Source: Linum tenue (Eukaryota > Streptophyta > Magnoliopsida > Malpighiales > Linaceae). Taken from it: a stretch of DNA of 64,000 bases. The position numbers and the translations under genes are program-made. The notes beneath the pieces are model-generated. The model worked only from the letters and a program-made list of their open reading frames with translations. It was not told the origin of the DNA and made no database searches. The stretch is from contig CAMGYJ010000010.1 in NCBI GenBank assembly GCA_946122785.1, positions 34,699,608 to 34,763,607 on the forward strand, in the 5' to 3' direction. This document shows positions 43,991 to 53,611 of the stretch, piece by piece (the first letter of the stretch is position 1; each line of letters starts with the position of its first letter).

Positions 43991-45345
43991 AAAATATCTC
44001 ATGGTTTTGGCGGAAAGCAACTCTAATTTTCAGTTTTGGTTTGGCTCTCAAAATTGAAAATTTCAGTTTTGATTTTTGAGTTGGCGGAAAGAAATATCTC
44101 ATCTTCCCTCGTTTCCTTCTTCCCTCTCGCAATTCACAAACATAGCTGCTTGAGCCCTCTGAGCAGAGTAGATAAATCATAAATGGTCTCCTCCCGATTG
44201 TCTTCTTCTCGTCCTCACTCTCCGCCACCAGCAAATTCAATCGTTGCCGTAATCCTCTGGCTCTCCACGAGCCTCCTCATCGTCGAAGAAGACTGAGAAG
44301 ATTACAACGCGACGGCTTCCTCTGCTACATCCATGGCGACGGCCAAGGCCACCAGCTAGGCTCACCACTGCATGTGGTCCTCATATCGAAGAAGGGATGA
44401 AGAAGCCATTGGTCCTCCTCACCATTGCCGCTTCATGTCGTTCATTCTCCAATCTCCTGCTGCCGAGTTCCCAGATCCGTCGCCTGACCTCCCTACCACG
44501 AGACCCATATCTCCAATGAAATCCCTCCACCAAACCCAAACCTTTCTTGTCTCTTCTGTCTTCTGGTCACCCCTGCCTCCTCCTTCCATATTCCCTCTTT
44601 CTCCTCGCCAACTGCAGATGTCCAATCGGAAATCCCTACATCTCGTTAGAGGTAAAAAAAACCCTTGATGCAAATAGCCTCCTTCCTTTAGTTTTTCATG
44701 ATTTGATTTCTGATTTCATTGGAAGGTTGTGGGAAAAGGGAAAAATGATTCGACTTTGGTTGTGTTCTGGTCTAGATTCTTTCTGAATTCTGTAGGTTTT
44801 GTTTTCAAACTTGTGTAGCTCTACGGATTGGAGATATGCAGCAGTTCGTATATATTGTCTTTAGCAGTTCGTATATATTGTATTTCCACTTGCCTGTTTT
44901 TTCAGCTCTTATAATACGTTGATATGCTTACTAATTATCTGTTATTTTCTTCTAGCTGCTACAATGATTGATGGTGGGCACAATGTTGATTGCTCAAGGA
45001 AAATGGGGTGGTGTCCTTGCTCCCTTTGATATGCTTACTTACTAGACGTTTTGGGATTTCTAGGGTTTGCTTTATAGGATCTACAAATACTATTTGCAAT
45101 GGGAGGCGAGGCTGCTGATGATGTTTAGATGTTTGCTAAAGGTATTGTCGGAAAGGAGGAATTCCATTGTTGTTGAATGATTTTGTGAATGTAGAGGGAA
45201 AGTAATGGAAGGAGAGTAATAGATTGTTAATGAAGATTATTATGGTATTTGCTATTGTATGTTACCAAATACCTCATGAAAATAACTAATTGTTTTGAAT
45301 CATTGTCACAAGGGCGGACTTGATTTCAAAGTTGTTGGCGGACAC
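43991..45345. other. Gene-like but unassigned segment
   Basis: A CT-rich and comparatively GC-rich block (44110-44660) is followed by a splice-donor-like AGAGGTAAAA at 44648-44657 and an AT-rich, intron-like stretch. It resembles the 5' end of a plant gene: pyrimidine-rich leader, short exon, intron. The longest frame is 44372-44668 (+, 98 aa), with no motif I can name. It may be host sequence carried by the surrounding insert. Confidence 0.35.
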
Positions 45346-45787
45346 GAGTGGATGTAAGATGGGAGATTAGATATTCGTCGCCCGTGGAGCCATGTCATAG
45401 CCCATAGTCCTTGGCTCTTCCTCGGTCCCGCTTCCTCATTTTGGTTTTGAAGCGGATTAGCACCTCGATGTTGATTCCCCGCCATCTCAACTTCAACTTC
45501 TCCTTCAATTTCTTCAAATCCGGGACAAACTTATTGTCCCCTCTCTTCAATTCTCCTTCTTGCCTCTGCTAGCTCTCTCTCTCTCTCTCTCGAGCTAAAA
45601 GTCCAAGAATCCTGTTGATGTCCTTGTCTAGTGGTGTTAAAGGCGCCAGATTGCTCCAGGTCATGCACCTCCCTACACACACTTAAAGAACACAATACGT
45701 CTAGCACAATCACACTTCACACTCAGCAAAACTGAAAATAAAAGCAAGATTAACACCACACAATCTTTTTAAGATAACGGATCGAAG
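45346..45787 (-). pseudogene. gag: 5' leader and gag N terminus, family E
   Basis: Minus strand, downstream of the PBS. A frame reads SSRERERELAEARRRIEERG around a (GA)n tract (45568-45590), then after a stop EGEVEVEMAGNQHRGANPLQ (~45500-45440). This fits the acidic/asparagine-rich N terminus of Athila gag. It stops near 45350, where foreign sequence begins. Confidence 0.55.
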
Positions 45788-45806
45788 TTCCCCGTCAATG
45801 GTGCCA
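45788..45806 (-). promoter_or_regulatory. Primer binding site, family E
   Basis: On the minus strand TGGCACCATTGACGGGGAA, six bases inside the LTR end. It is a diverged version of the family A site (TGGCGCCGTTGCTGGGGA). Confidence 0.8.
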
Positions 45807-45812
45807 AAAACT

Positions 45813-46344
45813 TGACTCGCTCCGACTATTACAATAAAACCCCACCTAAGGCCCAATTATAAACCTTAGACGGGTGCAATATAGGGTAAGTATGTTTAAA
45901 TATCAACCCGGGCCGGTCCATGTATCGCCACTTCGATTGTTTGAAACATTATCTAGCGGATTGTTGTTTTTTGAAATCGTTACAATCTACGATTTAAAAA
46001 CAAGACTTTGAAAAGTAAATGGGTGGAAAACTCTTGGTGAGAAGCTTCACTTGGGTGTTGCTTCCCCCTAACTATCTACCATGAACCGTGGGATCGAATG
46101 AACCGGTGTGTGACGAGGCAATTGTGACCCGTAGGAGGTGCAACAATGGTTAGAAATCATCCTCTAAATTGGTTCCAGTTCACGGTCCTGGAAACTGTGA
46201 ACTCCAATGCTGGACCGTGAACACAGGCTGAATCCTCCTCTTTGTCCGGTCTTTGATGCTTTTCTTCCAACTTTCGACTCCGGGGTTGGTTTCACCTGTT
46301 AGACTCTGAAACACACTGAAACACAAGAAACCTAGCGTAAAACC
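45813..46344 (-). repeat. 5' LTR of the family E element, first part
   Basis: On the + strand it starts TGACTCGCTCC and matches 34482-34845. It then skips about 850 bp and continues with the sequence matching 35697-35868. GTTCACGGTCC (46185-46195) and GGACCGTGAAC (46215-46225) form a perfect inverted pair. It is broken at 46344 by the Sirevirus; the rest is at 60010-60076. Confidence 0.88.
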
Positions 46345-47115
46345 TGTTGGACTTTAAAAAGTCAGAATTGTCTTCTGACCGTTGCTGATCTTCTCCAAAA
46401 AGGGAAATTGCTCAATCAAGATTCGTTTTGGAACAATTCTGGGAGCCTTCCTGATTTGGTGCAACGGCTAGCTTCATCACCTTATATATATGTTCCTTTA
46501 TCAGCAGAGCAGGGTAACTTTTGCGGAGAAAGAGAACTAAGTGGTAAAGGACTTAAGTTCTGCAAGAGGGTGTGCTAGAGGGGAAGAGGTTCTCTAGTGG
46601 TTTGGTTTTCTCAGATCAGCTTGATCTGAGGTTTTGGTCCTTGATTCAGTTTATGTTCATCTTCTGCTGTGTTGTTCTTTTCTTTTACAACTTGAGTCTT
46701 TAATTTCCAGATTCAATAAAAGGGTCTCCCAGACTGTATTCTGGGACGAGGAAGTATCCATTGCACTTGGGCGAACCTCGTTAAAAACATCGTGTGTTCT
46801 TTACTTTTCTGCACCTTCTTCCTTGCACTCTCAGTCGTTGTGTCTTGCTGCTCTGGTTCTGTTCGTCGAGACTCTTAGGCAGAGAAAAGCTGATTGCTGG
46901 ATTTGCAGCATAGAGATTGGGCCTTCAGCCCATCTTAAATCAACTAATCTTTTCAGCCCTGTCTCGGCCCACTATTCTCCTTTTAGCCCAGAGAAGTTGT
47001 ATTATAGTCTCAGGTTTCGATCAGTAGATAGCCAAAAGTCATTCTTCTCTGGTCTTCTTCATCTGTTCCTCTTTTCCCTTTTCGTGACCTAATTTCATCC
47101 TCAAACCTGATCTCA
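46345..47115 (+). repeat. Sirevirus LTR 1 (771 bp)
   Basis: TGTTGGACTTT...CCTGATCTCA. A TATA box TTATATATAT is at 46492-46501, and a poly(A) signal AATAAA lies about 220 bases downstream (46715-46720). This LTR follows the left TSD and has the PBS to its right. Confidence 0.95.
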
Positions 47116-47117
47116 AG

Positions 47118-47130
47118 TGGTATCAGAGCC
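47118..47130 (+). promoter_or_regulatory. Primer binding site (initiator tRNA-Met), copy 1
   Basis: TGGTATCAGAGCC, two bases after the LTR, is the standard copia primer site complementary to initiator tRNA-Met. Confidence 0.95.
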
Positions 47131-47167
47131 ACTGCCTTGACGAAGCTAACTGCTGCCAAGGTATTCG

Positions 47168-50100
47168 ATGGCGTCAGGGTCATTTGGGCAAGCCACCTTA
47201 AATCATCCCCCCATCTTCACCGGTTCGAATTACACCGCGTGGAAAAAACGGATGAAACAGTTCATGTGGGGAGTCGATGAGGAACTTTGGCTAATTGTTC
47301 AGAACGGACCGATCCCGATGAACATAGACGAGCAGGAAATCTGGTCTGTGGCGCAGAAGAAAAGCGCTCAGTTGAACCAGAGGGCCATGCATGTACTCCA
47401 GTCAGCAATGAATCCAGATGAAGCGGATCAAGTGGAGAACTGCGAGACTGCAAGAGAAATCTGGACCGCGCTGGAAAACACCTATGAAGGTACCTCTAAT
47501 ATCAAGGAATCTCGTATTGATTTGTTGATGCATGATTATGAGACGTTTAATATGGTAGATGGTGAAGGAATACATGAAATGTATTCTCGTTTTACTGTGC
47601 TTATTAACAAATTAAAAGGGTTAGGAAGAAGCTTTCAAATTAAGGACCTAAATAGGAAGATTCTTAGATCGTTACCTAAGGAATGGCTTCCTAAGCGCAC
47701 TGCGATTGAGGAAGCTAAGAATTTAACGACTTTACCTATCAATGAGCTCATAGGTTCCTTGCTTAGCTATGAGCATGTTATTAAACAAGTTGGGCAAGAA
47801 GATGAGAAACGTAAAAAGAATCTTGCGTTCAAATCCAAAGCTGTGAATTATGACTCTGATAGTGAAAATGACTTTGATAAGGAATTTGCCTTAGTTAGCA
47901 AGAAGTTTCACCGTATGCTAAAGTATAAAAATGATCAGAAAAGATTATCTGATGAGTCAAGACCTACCTTTTATGATCGTAACAAATCTGGCTATCAAGA
48001 CAGGCTGCTGTCACAGCAGACCAGAAATTCTGAAACAGGTCAACTGGAAAAGGAATCTCAGGCGTGCTACAAATGTGGAAAGCTCGGCCACATAAGGGCT
48101 CATTGCCCCCAAACTCTGAAAGCTAAAGAAAGAGCAATGAAGGCGTCGTGGAGTGATTACGACTCAGAACCTGAAGCTAACAGGTCTGATGAAGAAGCAT
48201 TTATGGCTGCAGAACTGTCCAAGGTAACTAATGAAATGAATCTTCTATCAGAGAAATCTGATCAAGAAGAGAGAAAATGGTACTTAGATAGTGGTTGTTC
48301 ACACCACATGTCTGGTAAGAAATCTCTTTTCACTTCTTTAAAACCTATGGATGGTGGTAGAGTTATATTCGGTGATAATGGCCATGGTAACATCATTGGG
48401 TGTGGAACCATTGGCCAACAGCCTCTGCCTTCTTTTCGTAATGTTTTGTTAGTTGATGGGTTGAAGCACAACCTTTTATCCATTAGTCAACTATGTAGCA
48501 ATGGTAATCAAGTTGCCTTCAAAGCTGATCATTGCACTGTTGAGAGATTAAAAGATGGTAAAGTTCTGTTTGTTGCTAAAAGGGTTAACAACATGTATGT
48601 CATTGACCTAAATGACTTAAGTGCCTTTAATGAAACATGCTTCATTGTTTCAAGTCAGCAAGAGATGCTCTGGCACAGAAGGATGGGTCATATTAGTCTT
48701 CCTAAACTAGTAGAACTTGCTAAGTCAAACTGTGTTCGTGGGATACCTGTCTTGAAAGAAAAAAATGATTTCTTCTGTGAAACCTGCATTGCTGGTAAAC
48801 ACAGAAAAAAATCTTTCAAAGTCAAGCCAGATATCACTACTAAAAACACTTTTGAACTGATCCATATGGATCTGTTTGGCCCATGTAACGTGACTAGTTT
48901 GGGAGGAAAAAATTACGTGCTTGTTCTTGTTGATGATTATTCTCGCTTCTCATGGGTTTATTTTCTATCCCATAAAGATGAAGCTTTAAGAAAATTTAAA
49001 ACTTTTGTTAATATCTATAGTGATCAAATCAAGACTATCAAGAGTGATAACGGTGGAGAATTTGTTTCTGATGAGTTTGAGATTCATTGCAATGAATCTG
49101 GGATCACTCACATTTTTTCTGCTCCTAGAACTCCCCAACAGAATGGGGTAGTGGAGAGAAAAAACAGAACCATAATTGAATGTGCTCGTACTATGCTCCT
49201 CGAATACAATCTACCTAAATTCTTCTGGGCAGAAGCAGTCAGCACTGCTTGCTATGTTATTAACAGAGTTCTTATTCGAAAAGGATTGGGAAAAACTCCT
49301 TATGAATTAATGAAAAATAGAACTCCAAATCTGTCATATTTCCATCCGTTTGGCTGCCCCTGTTATGTTCTAAATACCAAGGATTACCTTGGAAAATTCG
49401 ATGCCAAGTCCGATAAGTGCATATTTCTAGGCTATTCAATTAAAGGGCAAGCTTATCGTGTGTATAATAAGAGATCTAGAAAGGTGGAGGAATCTGTTCA
49501 TGTTGTTTTCAATGATACTAATAGTCTTGATGAGAAGTGTGAACAGGAACCTCTGTTATATGACATGCTTGAGATGATTCGAGGTCTTGAAGAGAGAAAA
49601 CCTGAGGAAGAATCTGACAGCAGTGCAGCAGAAAACAGCTCTAAATCAAGAACTGAAATTTCGACTAAGGATCATCAGGACCCCATCTCAAATCAACCTA
49701 CAGCCCCTCCTCACATACAGAAGAGGCATCCTGTAGAGCAAGTCATTGGTGATCTAAATGATAAACTTCGAACTCGAGGTAAGTACATACCTGGTCAATA
49801 CGCCTTTGTGTCTCAGTATGAACCTAAAAATTATAAGGAGGCTTTAAATGATGAGGAATGGTTACTTGCTATGCAAGAGGAGCTCACTCAGTTTGAGTAT
49901 CTCCATGTTTGGGACTTGGTTCCTTGCCCTTTAAATCAAGCCGTTATAGGGACAAAATGGATATTTAGAAACAAAACGGATGAACAAGGGAAAATTACTA
50001 TAAATAAAGCTCGTTTAGTTGCACAAGGATACAGTCAAGAAGAAGGAATTGACTATGATGAAACGTTTGCTCCTGTGGCACGTTTGGAGTCAATCAGACT

Positions 50101-51358
50101 GTTATGTGCTTATGCTTGTTTTAAAAATTTTCCTTTATTTCAAATGGACGTTAAGAGTGCCTTTTTAAATGGTGATATTCATGAAGAGGTCTATGTGTCA
50201 CAACCCCCTGGGTTTATCAGTAGTGAGTTTCCTGATCATGTTTTCAAGCTTCGAAAAGCTTTATATGGCCTCAAATAGGCCCCACGGGCCTGGTATGAAC
50301 GTTTGACTGCTTTTCTTCATGAACAAGGATTCAAACAAGGATCTGTTGATAAGACCCTATTTACTAAACAGCAGTCAAATGATCTTTTACTTGTCCAAAT
50401 TTACGTTGATGATATCATTTTTGGGTCAACTAGCCGAGATATGTGTGATTCCTTTTGTAGTTCAATGAAAAAGGTGTTTGAGATGAGCATGATGGGGGAA
50501 TTACAGTATTTTCTTGGGCTGCAAGTTAAGCAGACTACTACTGGCACTTTTATATCACAGTCTAAGTACGTGTCCTCCATGTTATCTAAATTTGACATGG
50601 TCTCTTTAAATTCTGCTCCTTCCCCGTTGGCTGCAAACACTAAACTTGATAAAGACGAGGCTGGTGTACCAGTCAGTGAGTCTAAATTCAGAGGAATGAT
50701 TGGTTCCCTTCTGTACCTCACAGCAAGCAGACCTGACATTCAATTCAGTGTCTGTATGTGTGCTCGGTTTCAGAGCAGTCCTAAGGAAAGTCATTTGAGT
50801 GCTGTGAAACGCATTTTTAGGTATCTTAAAGGTACAATGGATATAGGATTATGGTATCCTAAGCAGAACAGCTTTGATCTCTCTGGATACAGTGATTCTG
50901 ATTATGCTGGTAGTCTTATAGATAGACGCAGCACCTCAGGGAGTTGTCAATTCGTTGGAACTTCTCTTGTTTCCTGGTCTTGCAAGAAACAGGGTGCTGT
51001 GGCCCTGTCAACCGCTGAGGCTGAGTACATAGCTGCTGGCAGCTCTTGTTCTCAGCTCTTGTGGCTGAAAAATCAGCTTGCTGATTATGGTATTCAAGTA
51101 GATTCTTATCCTTTGTTCTGTGATAACACTAGTGCCATTTGCATCTCTAAGAATCCGGTCTATCATTCACGCACCAAGCATATAGATATAAAATATCATT
51201 TTATCCGTGAATTAGTTCAATCTGGAACCATTGATCTCCAATATATCAGCACTGATTTTCAGCTTGCTGATTTGTTTACCAAGTCTCTTGCTACTGATCG
51301 TTTCACATTCCTTTGTTATGAAATTGGATTGAGATCTTCTCGATCCATTCTTGATTGA
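47168..51358 (+). pseudogene. Sirevirus gag-pol, copy 1, one nonsense codon
   Basis: Same 1396-codon frame as copy 2, but a TAG at 50276-50278 (codon 1037, CAG in copy 2) cuts it in the RT domain after LYGLK. Zinc knuckle [14 protein letters not shown] at residue ~300, protease DSG at ~374, integrase HHCC from ~502 and D568-D627-E663 are the same as in copy 2. The stop removes the YVDD catalytic site and RNase H, so copy 1 cannot make a full Pol. Other changes against copy 2 cluster in 49066-49790. Confidence 0.93.
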
Positions 51359-51374
51359 TTGATCTGCCTTCCTT

Positions 51375-52556
51375 TTGTGTGGTATGTATTTATTGTTTTG
51401 TGTCTCGTTTTCCTTTTGTTGTAGTCCTGTTTCCTTGTCTGTGGGTGTCTACTTAAGTGGTGTGTGTCTTAGGGTTTGCTTTCATTGTGGTGTCTTTGCT
51501 TTGCGTCTCTCCTCCTTCCCTCTAGTCATCATGACGTTCTCCTTTGCCCTCACCTACTCGGGAACTTTCTTCCATGAGCCTACCTACTTAAACTTCCACC
51601 GCCATTCCCAGTCATTTGCTCATCGCCCTATTGCTCCCTTCATTCATATTCCCTTTCCTGGGTTAGACAATCATGGCTTTGCTGTTCGTCACTGGGTGCT
51701 GAACCTTGGGTGGGATTTCCTTCTGGAAAATCATCCTGCCCTCATTTGTCCTGAAGCTGTGCGCAGTTTCTACTCGAATCTGCGTTACTATGGGCTCCAG
51801 TCTCGAACTTTGTTGAGTCTTGTTCATGGGCACTTGATTACTTTACCAGTTGGTGATATTGGGAGGCTACTTGACATTCCTGCTGTTGGAGAAAACCTGG
51901 CACATGAGTCGGAGTTGGAGCTATTCAACTTCAACATTGAAGAGGAAGCAGTACATCTGACAGGACATCATCCTGATGTTGACAACACCTTGGCTGCTGC
52001 TGTGCTTAATCCGTCTCTGCGGGTCTTTCACTACTGCCTTACCAGGGTGTTCCTGCCTCGCTCTACTCATCTTGATCGTGTGACTCCGCTGGATCTCTGG
52101 ATCATTTCTCATGCTGTCGCTGAGATGCCCTTGGATTACTCTCAACTTCTTTTTGGGGCATTGATTCCTTTCATTGATCATACTCATTCTGATCATTTCC
52201 CCTTTGGTACGATGATCACTCGCTTAATCCTGGCCCTTCCCATTGATCTGAACTCCTTTCGTTTTGAATCTCCCGCTCACTGGCTCACCGTTGAGATCAT
52301 TCTAAATGATCTGGATATTGCGATTGAGGGAGAGATGAACCTGATTTGGATTAGTGACTCTGAGTCCTCGGATGACTCTGACTCGGATACTTCTGACTTT
52401 GGTGGTGGTGATGAGATCATCCCTGCCCCTCCTGTCCCTGCTTTCGTGGAACCCTTTGCTGCTGCTCTGATGGAACTCTATGGATCGGATCATGATTCAG
52501 TGGCTGCTGCAAACGAGTCAGAGGATGTCTCTTCCAGTGAAGGGTCTAGCGTGTAG
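51375..52556 (+). CDS. Sirevirus env-like ORF, copy 1 (393 aa; likely start 51531)
   Basis: The extra ORF between pol and the 3' LTR; its function is unknown. The frame is open from 51375, with a hydrophobic, cysteine-rich N-terminal stretch. The better start is codon 53 (51531), because a strong pyrimidine tract and acceptor (CCTTCCCTCTAG, ending 51525) end five bases before it. The main domain has ICPEAVRSFYSNL, LPVGDIGRLLDIP, FHYCLTRVFLPRS and MITRLILALP. The C terminus is an acidic serine run (SDSESSDDSDSDTSD, residue ~327 on). The layout recalls the Athila env-like protein. Confidence 0.85.
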   Translation: MCGMYLLFCVSFSFCCSPVSLSVGVYLSGVCLRVCFHCGVFALRLSSFPLVIMTFSFALTYSGTFFHEPTYLNFHRHSQSFAHRPIAPFIHIPFPGLDNHGFAVRHWVLNLGWDFLLENHPALICPEAVRSFYSNLRYYGLQSRTLLSLVHGHLITLPVGDIGRLLDIPAVGENLAHESELELFNFNIEEEAVHLTGHHPDVDNTLAAAVLNPSLRVFHYCLTRVFLPRSTHLDRVTPLDLWIISHAVAEMPLDYSQLLFGALIPFIDHTHSDHFPFGTMITRLILALPIDLNSFRFESPAHWLTVEIILNDLDIAIEGEMNLIWISDSESSDDSDSDTSDFGGGDEIIPAPPVPAFVEPFAAALMELYGSDHDSVAAANESEDVSSSEGSSV

Positions 52557-52778
52557 TAGTACTTCTTGCAAGTTGTTTAGTACTTTTTGCTTGTCGAGAG
52601 TTTCTTTGAGGGTGTGTCCTGGTATTGTTGTGGATGTTTTAAACTTGTGTGGTTTGATCTCAGGGAGAGAACGGTTTGGTGGTTTTTGCTTTTAAGTGCT
52701 TGTGTTGGAATTCCCTTGTGTGCTTGCATGCTGTCTATCTCTGTTTTGCAGGTTCGGACAATCGACAATATCTGACTT

Positions 52779-52788
52779 AGGGAGAGAT
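52779..52788 (+). promoter_or_regulatory. Polypurine tract, copy 1
   Basis: AGGGAGAGAT directly before LTR 2 is the plus-strand primer site. Confidence 0.8.
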
Positions 52789-53559
52789 TGTTGGACTTTA
52801 AAAAGTCAGAATTGTCTTCTGACCGTTGCTGATCTTCTCCAAAAAGGGAAATTGCTCAATCAAGATTCGTTTTGGAACAATTCTGGGAGCCTTCCTGATT
52901 TGGTGCAACGGCTAGCTTCATCACCTTATATATATGTTCCTTTATCAGCAGAGCAGGGTAACTTTTGCGGAGAAAGAGAACTAAGTGGTAAAGGACTTAA
53001 GTTCTGCAAGAGGGTGTGCTAGAGGGGAAGAGGTTCTCTAGTGGTTTGGTTTTCTCAGATCAGCTTGATCTGAGGTTTTGGTCCTTGATTCAGTTTATGT
53101 TCATCTTCTGCTGTGTTGTTCTTTTCTTTTACAACTTGAGTCTTTAATTTCCAGATTCAATAAAAGGGTCTCCCAGACTGTATTCTGGGACGAGGAAGTA
53201 TCCATTGCACTTGGGCGAACCTCGTTAAAAACATCGTGTGTTCTTTACTTTTCTGCACCTTCTTCCTTGCACTCTCAGTCGTTGTGTCTTGCTGCTCTGG
53301 TTCTGTTCGTCGAGACTCTTAGGCAGAGAAAAGCTGATTGCTGGATTTGCAGCATAGAGATTGGGCCTTCAGCCCATCTTAAATCAACTAATCTTTTCAG
53401 CCCTGTCTCGGCCCACTATTCTCCTTTTAGCCCAGAGAAGTTGTATTATAGTCTCAGGTTTCGATCAGTAGATAGCCAAAAGTCATTCTTCTCTGGTCTT
53501 CTTCATCTGTTCCTCTTTTCCCTTTTCGTGACCTAATTTCATCCTCAAACCTGATCTCA
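52789..53559 (+). repeat. Sirevirus LTR 2, shared middle LTR (771 bp)
   Basis: Same length and almost the same sequence as LTR 1; TATA box at 52926-52935, AATAAA at 53159-53164. It has a PPT on its left and a PBS on its right (53562-53574), so it serves as 3' LTR for copy 1 and 5' LTR for copy 2. No TSD or foreign base lies at its borders. Confidence 0.95.
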
Positions 53560-53561
53560 AG

Positions 53562-53574
53562 TGGTATCAGAGCC
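53562..53574 (+). promoter_or_regulatory. Primer binding site (initiator tRNA-Met), copy 2
   Basis: TGGTATCAGAGCC, as in copy 1. Confidence 0.95.
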
Positions 53575-53611
53575 ACTGCCTTGACGAAGCTAACTGCTGC
53601 CAAGGTATTCG

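Larger units (their letters stand above)
40783..45345. other. Unidentified insert in the family E gag, with a nested solo LTR
   Basis: Gag is interrupted right before 40783 and its N-terminal part reappears at ~45350. The insert starts TAGGTGTCAATCGG and continues with a G-rich run of CGGGTTCGGG and CGGGTTGCGGG words (40798-40955). This looks like the subterminal region of some DNA transposons, but I could not match both ends or a TSD. Sequence at 40961-41047 recurs imperfectly at 43446-43536. The middle is AT-rich, and 43990-45340 is gene-like. The gag core is absent, so a deletion went along with the insertion. Confidence 0.5.

Noticed and set aside
44372..44668. A 98-codon host gene exon
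   Set aside because: Composition is gene-like, but there is no recognisable domain or full gene structure; reported as unassigned.
51375..51530. Hydrophobic N terminus of the Sirevirus extra ORF as a signal peptide
   Set aside because: The better start (51531) lies after a splice-acceptor-like site, and the upstream stretch is pyrimidine-rich DNA that would give hydrophobic codons anyway.
51540..52556. True viral envelope gene
   Set aside because: No clear fusion peptide, glycoprotein pattern or membrane anchor; similarity is to plant retrotransposon ORF-1 type proteins.
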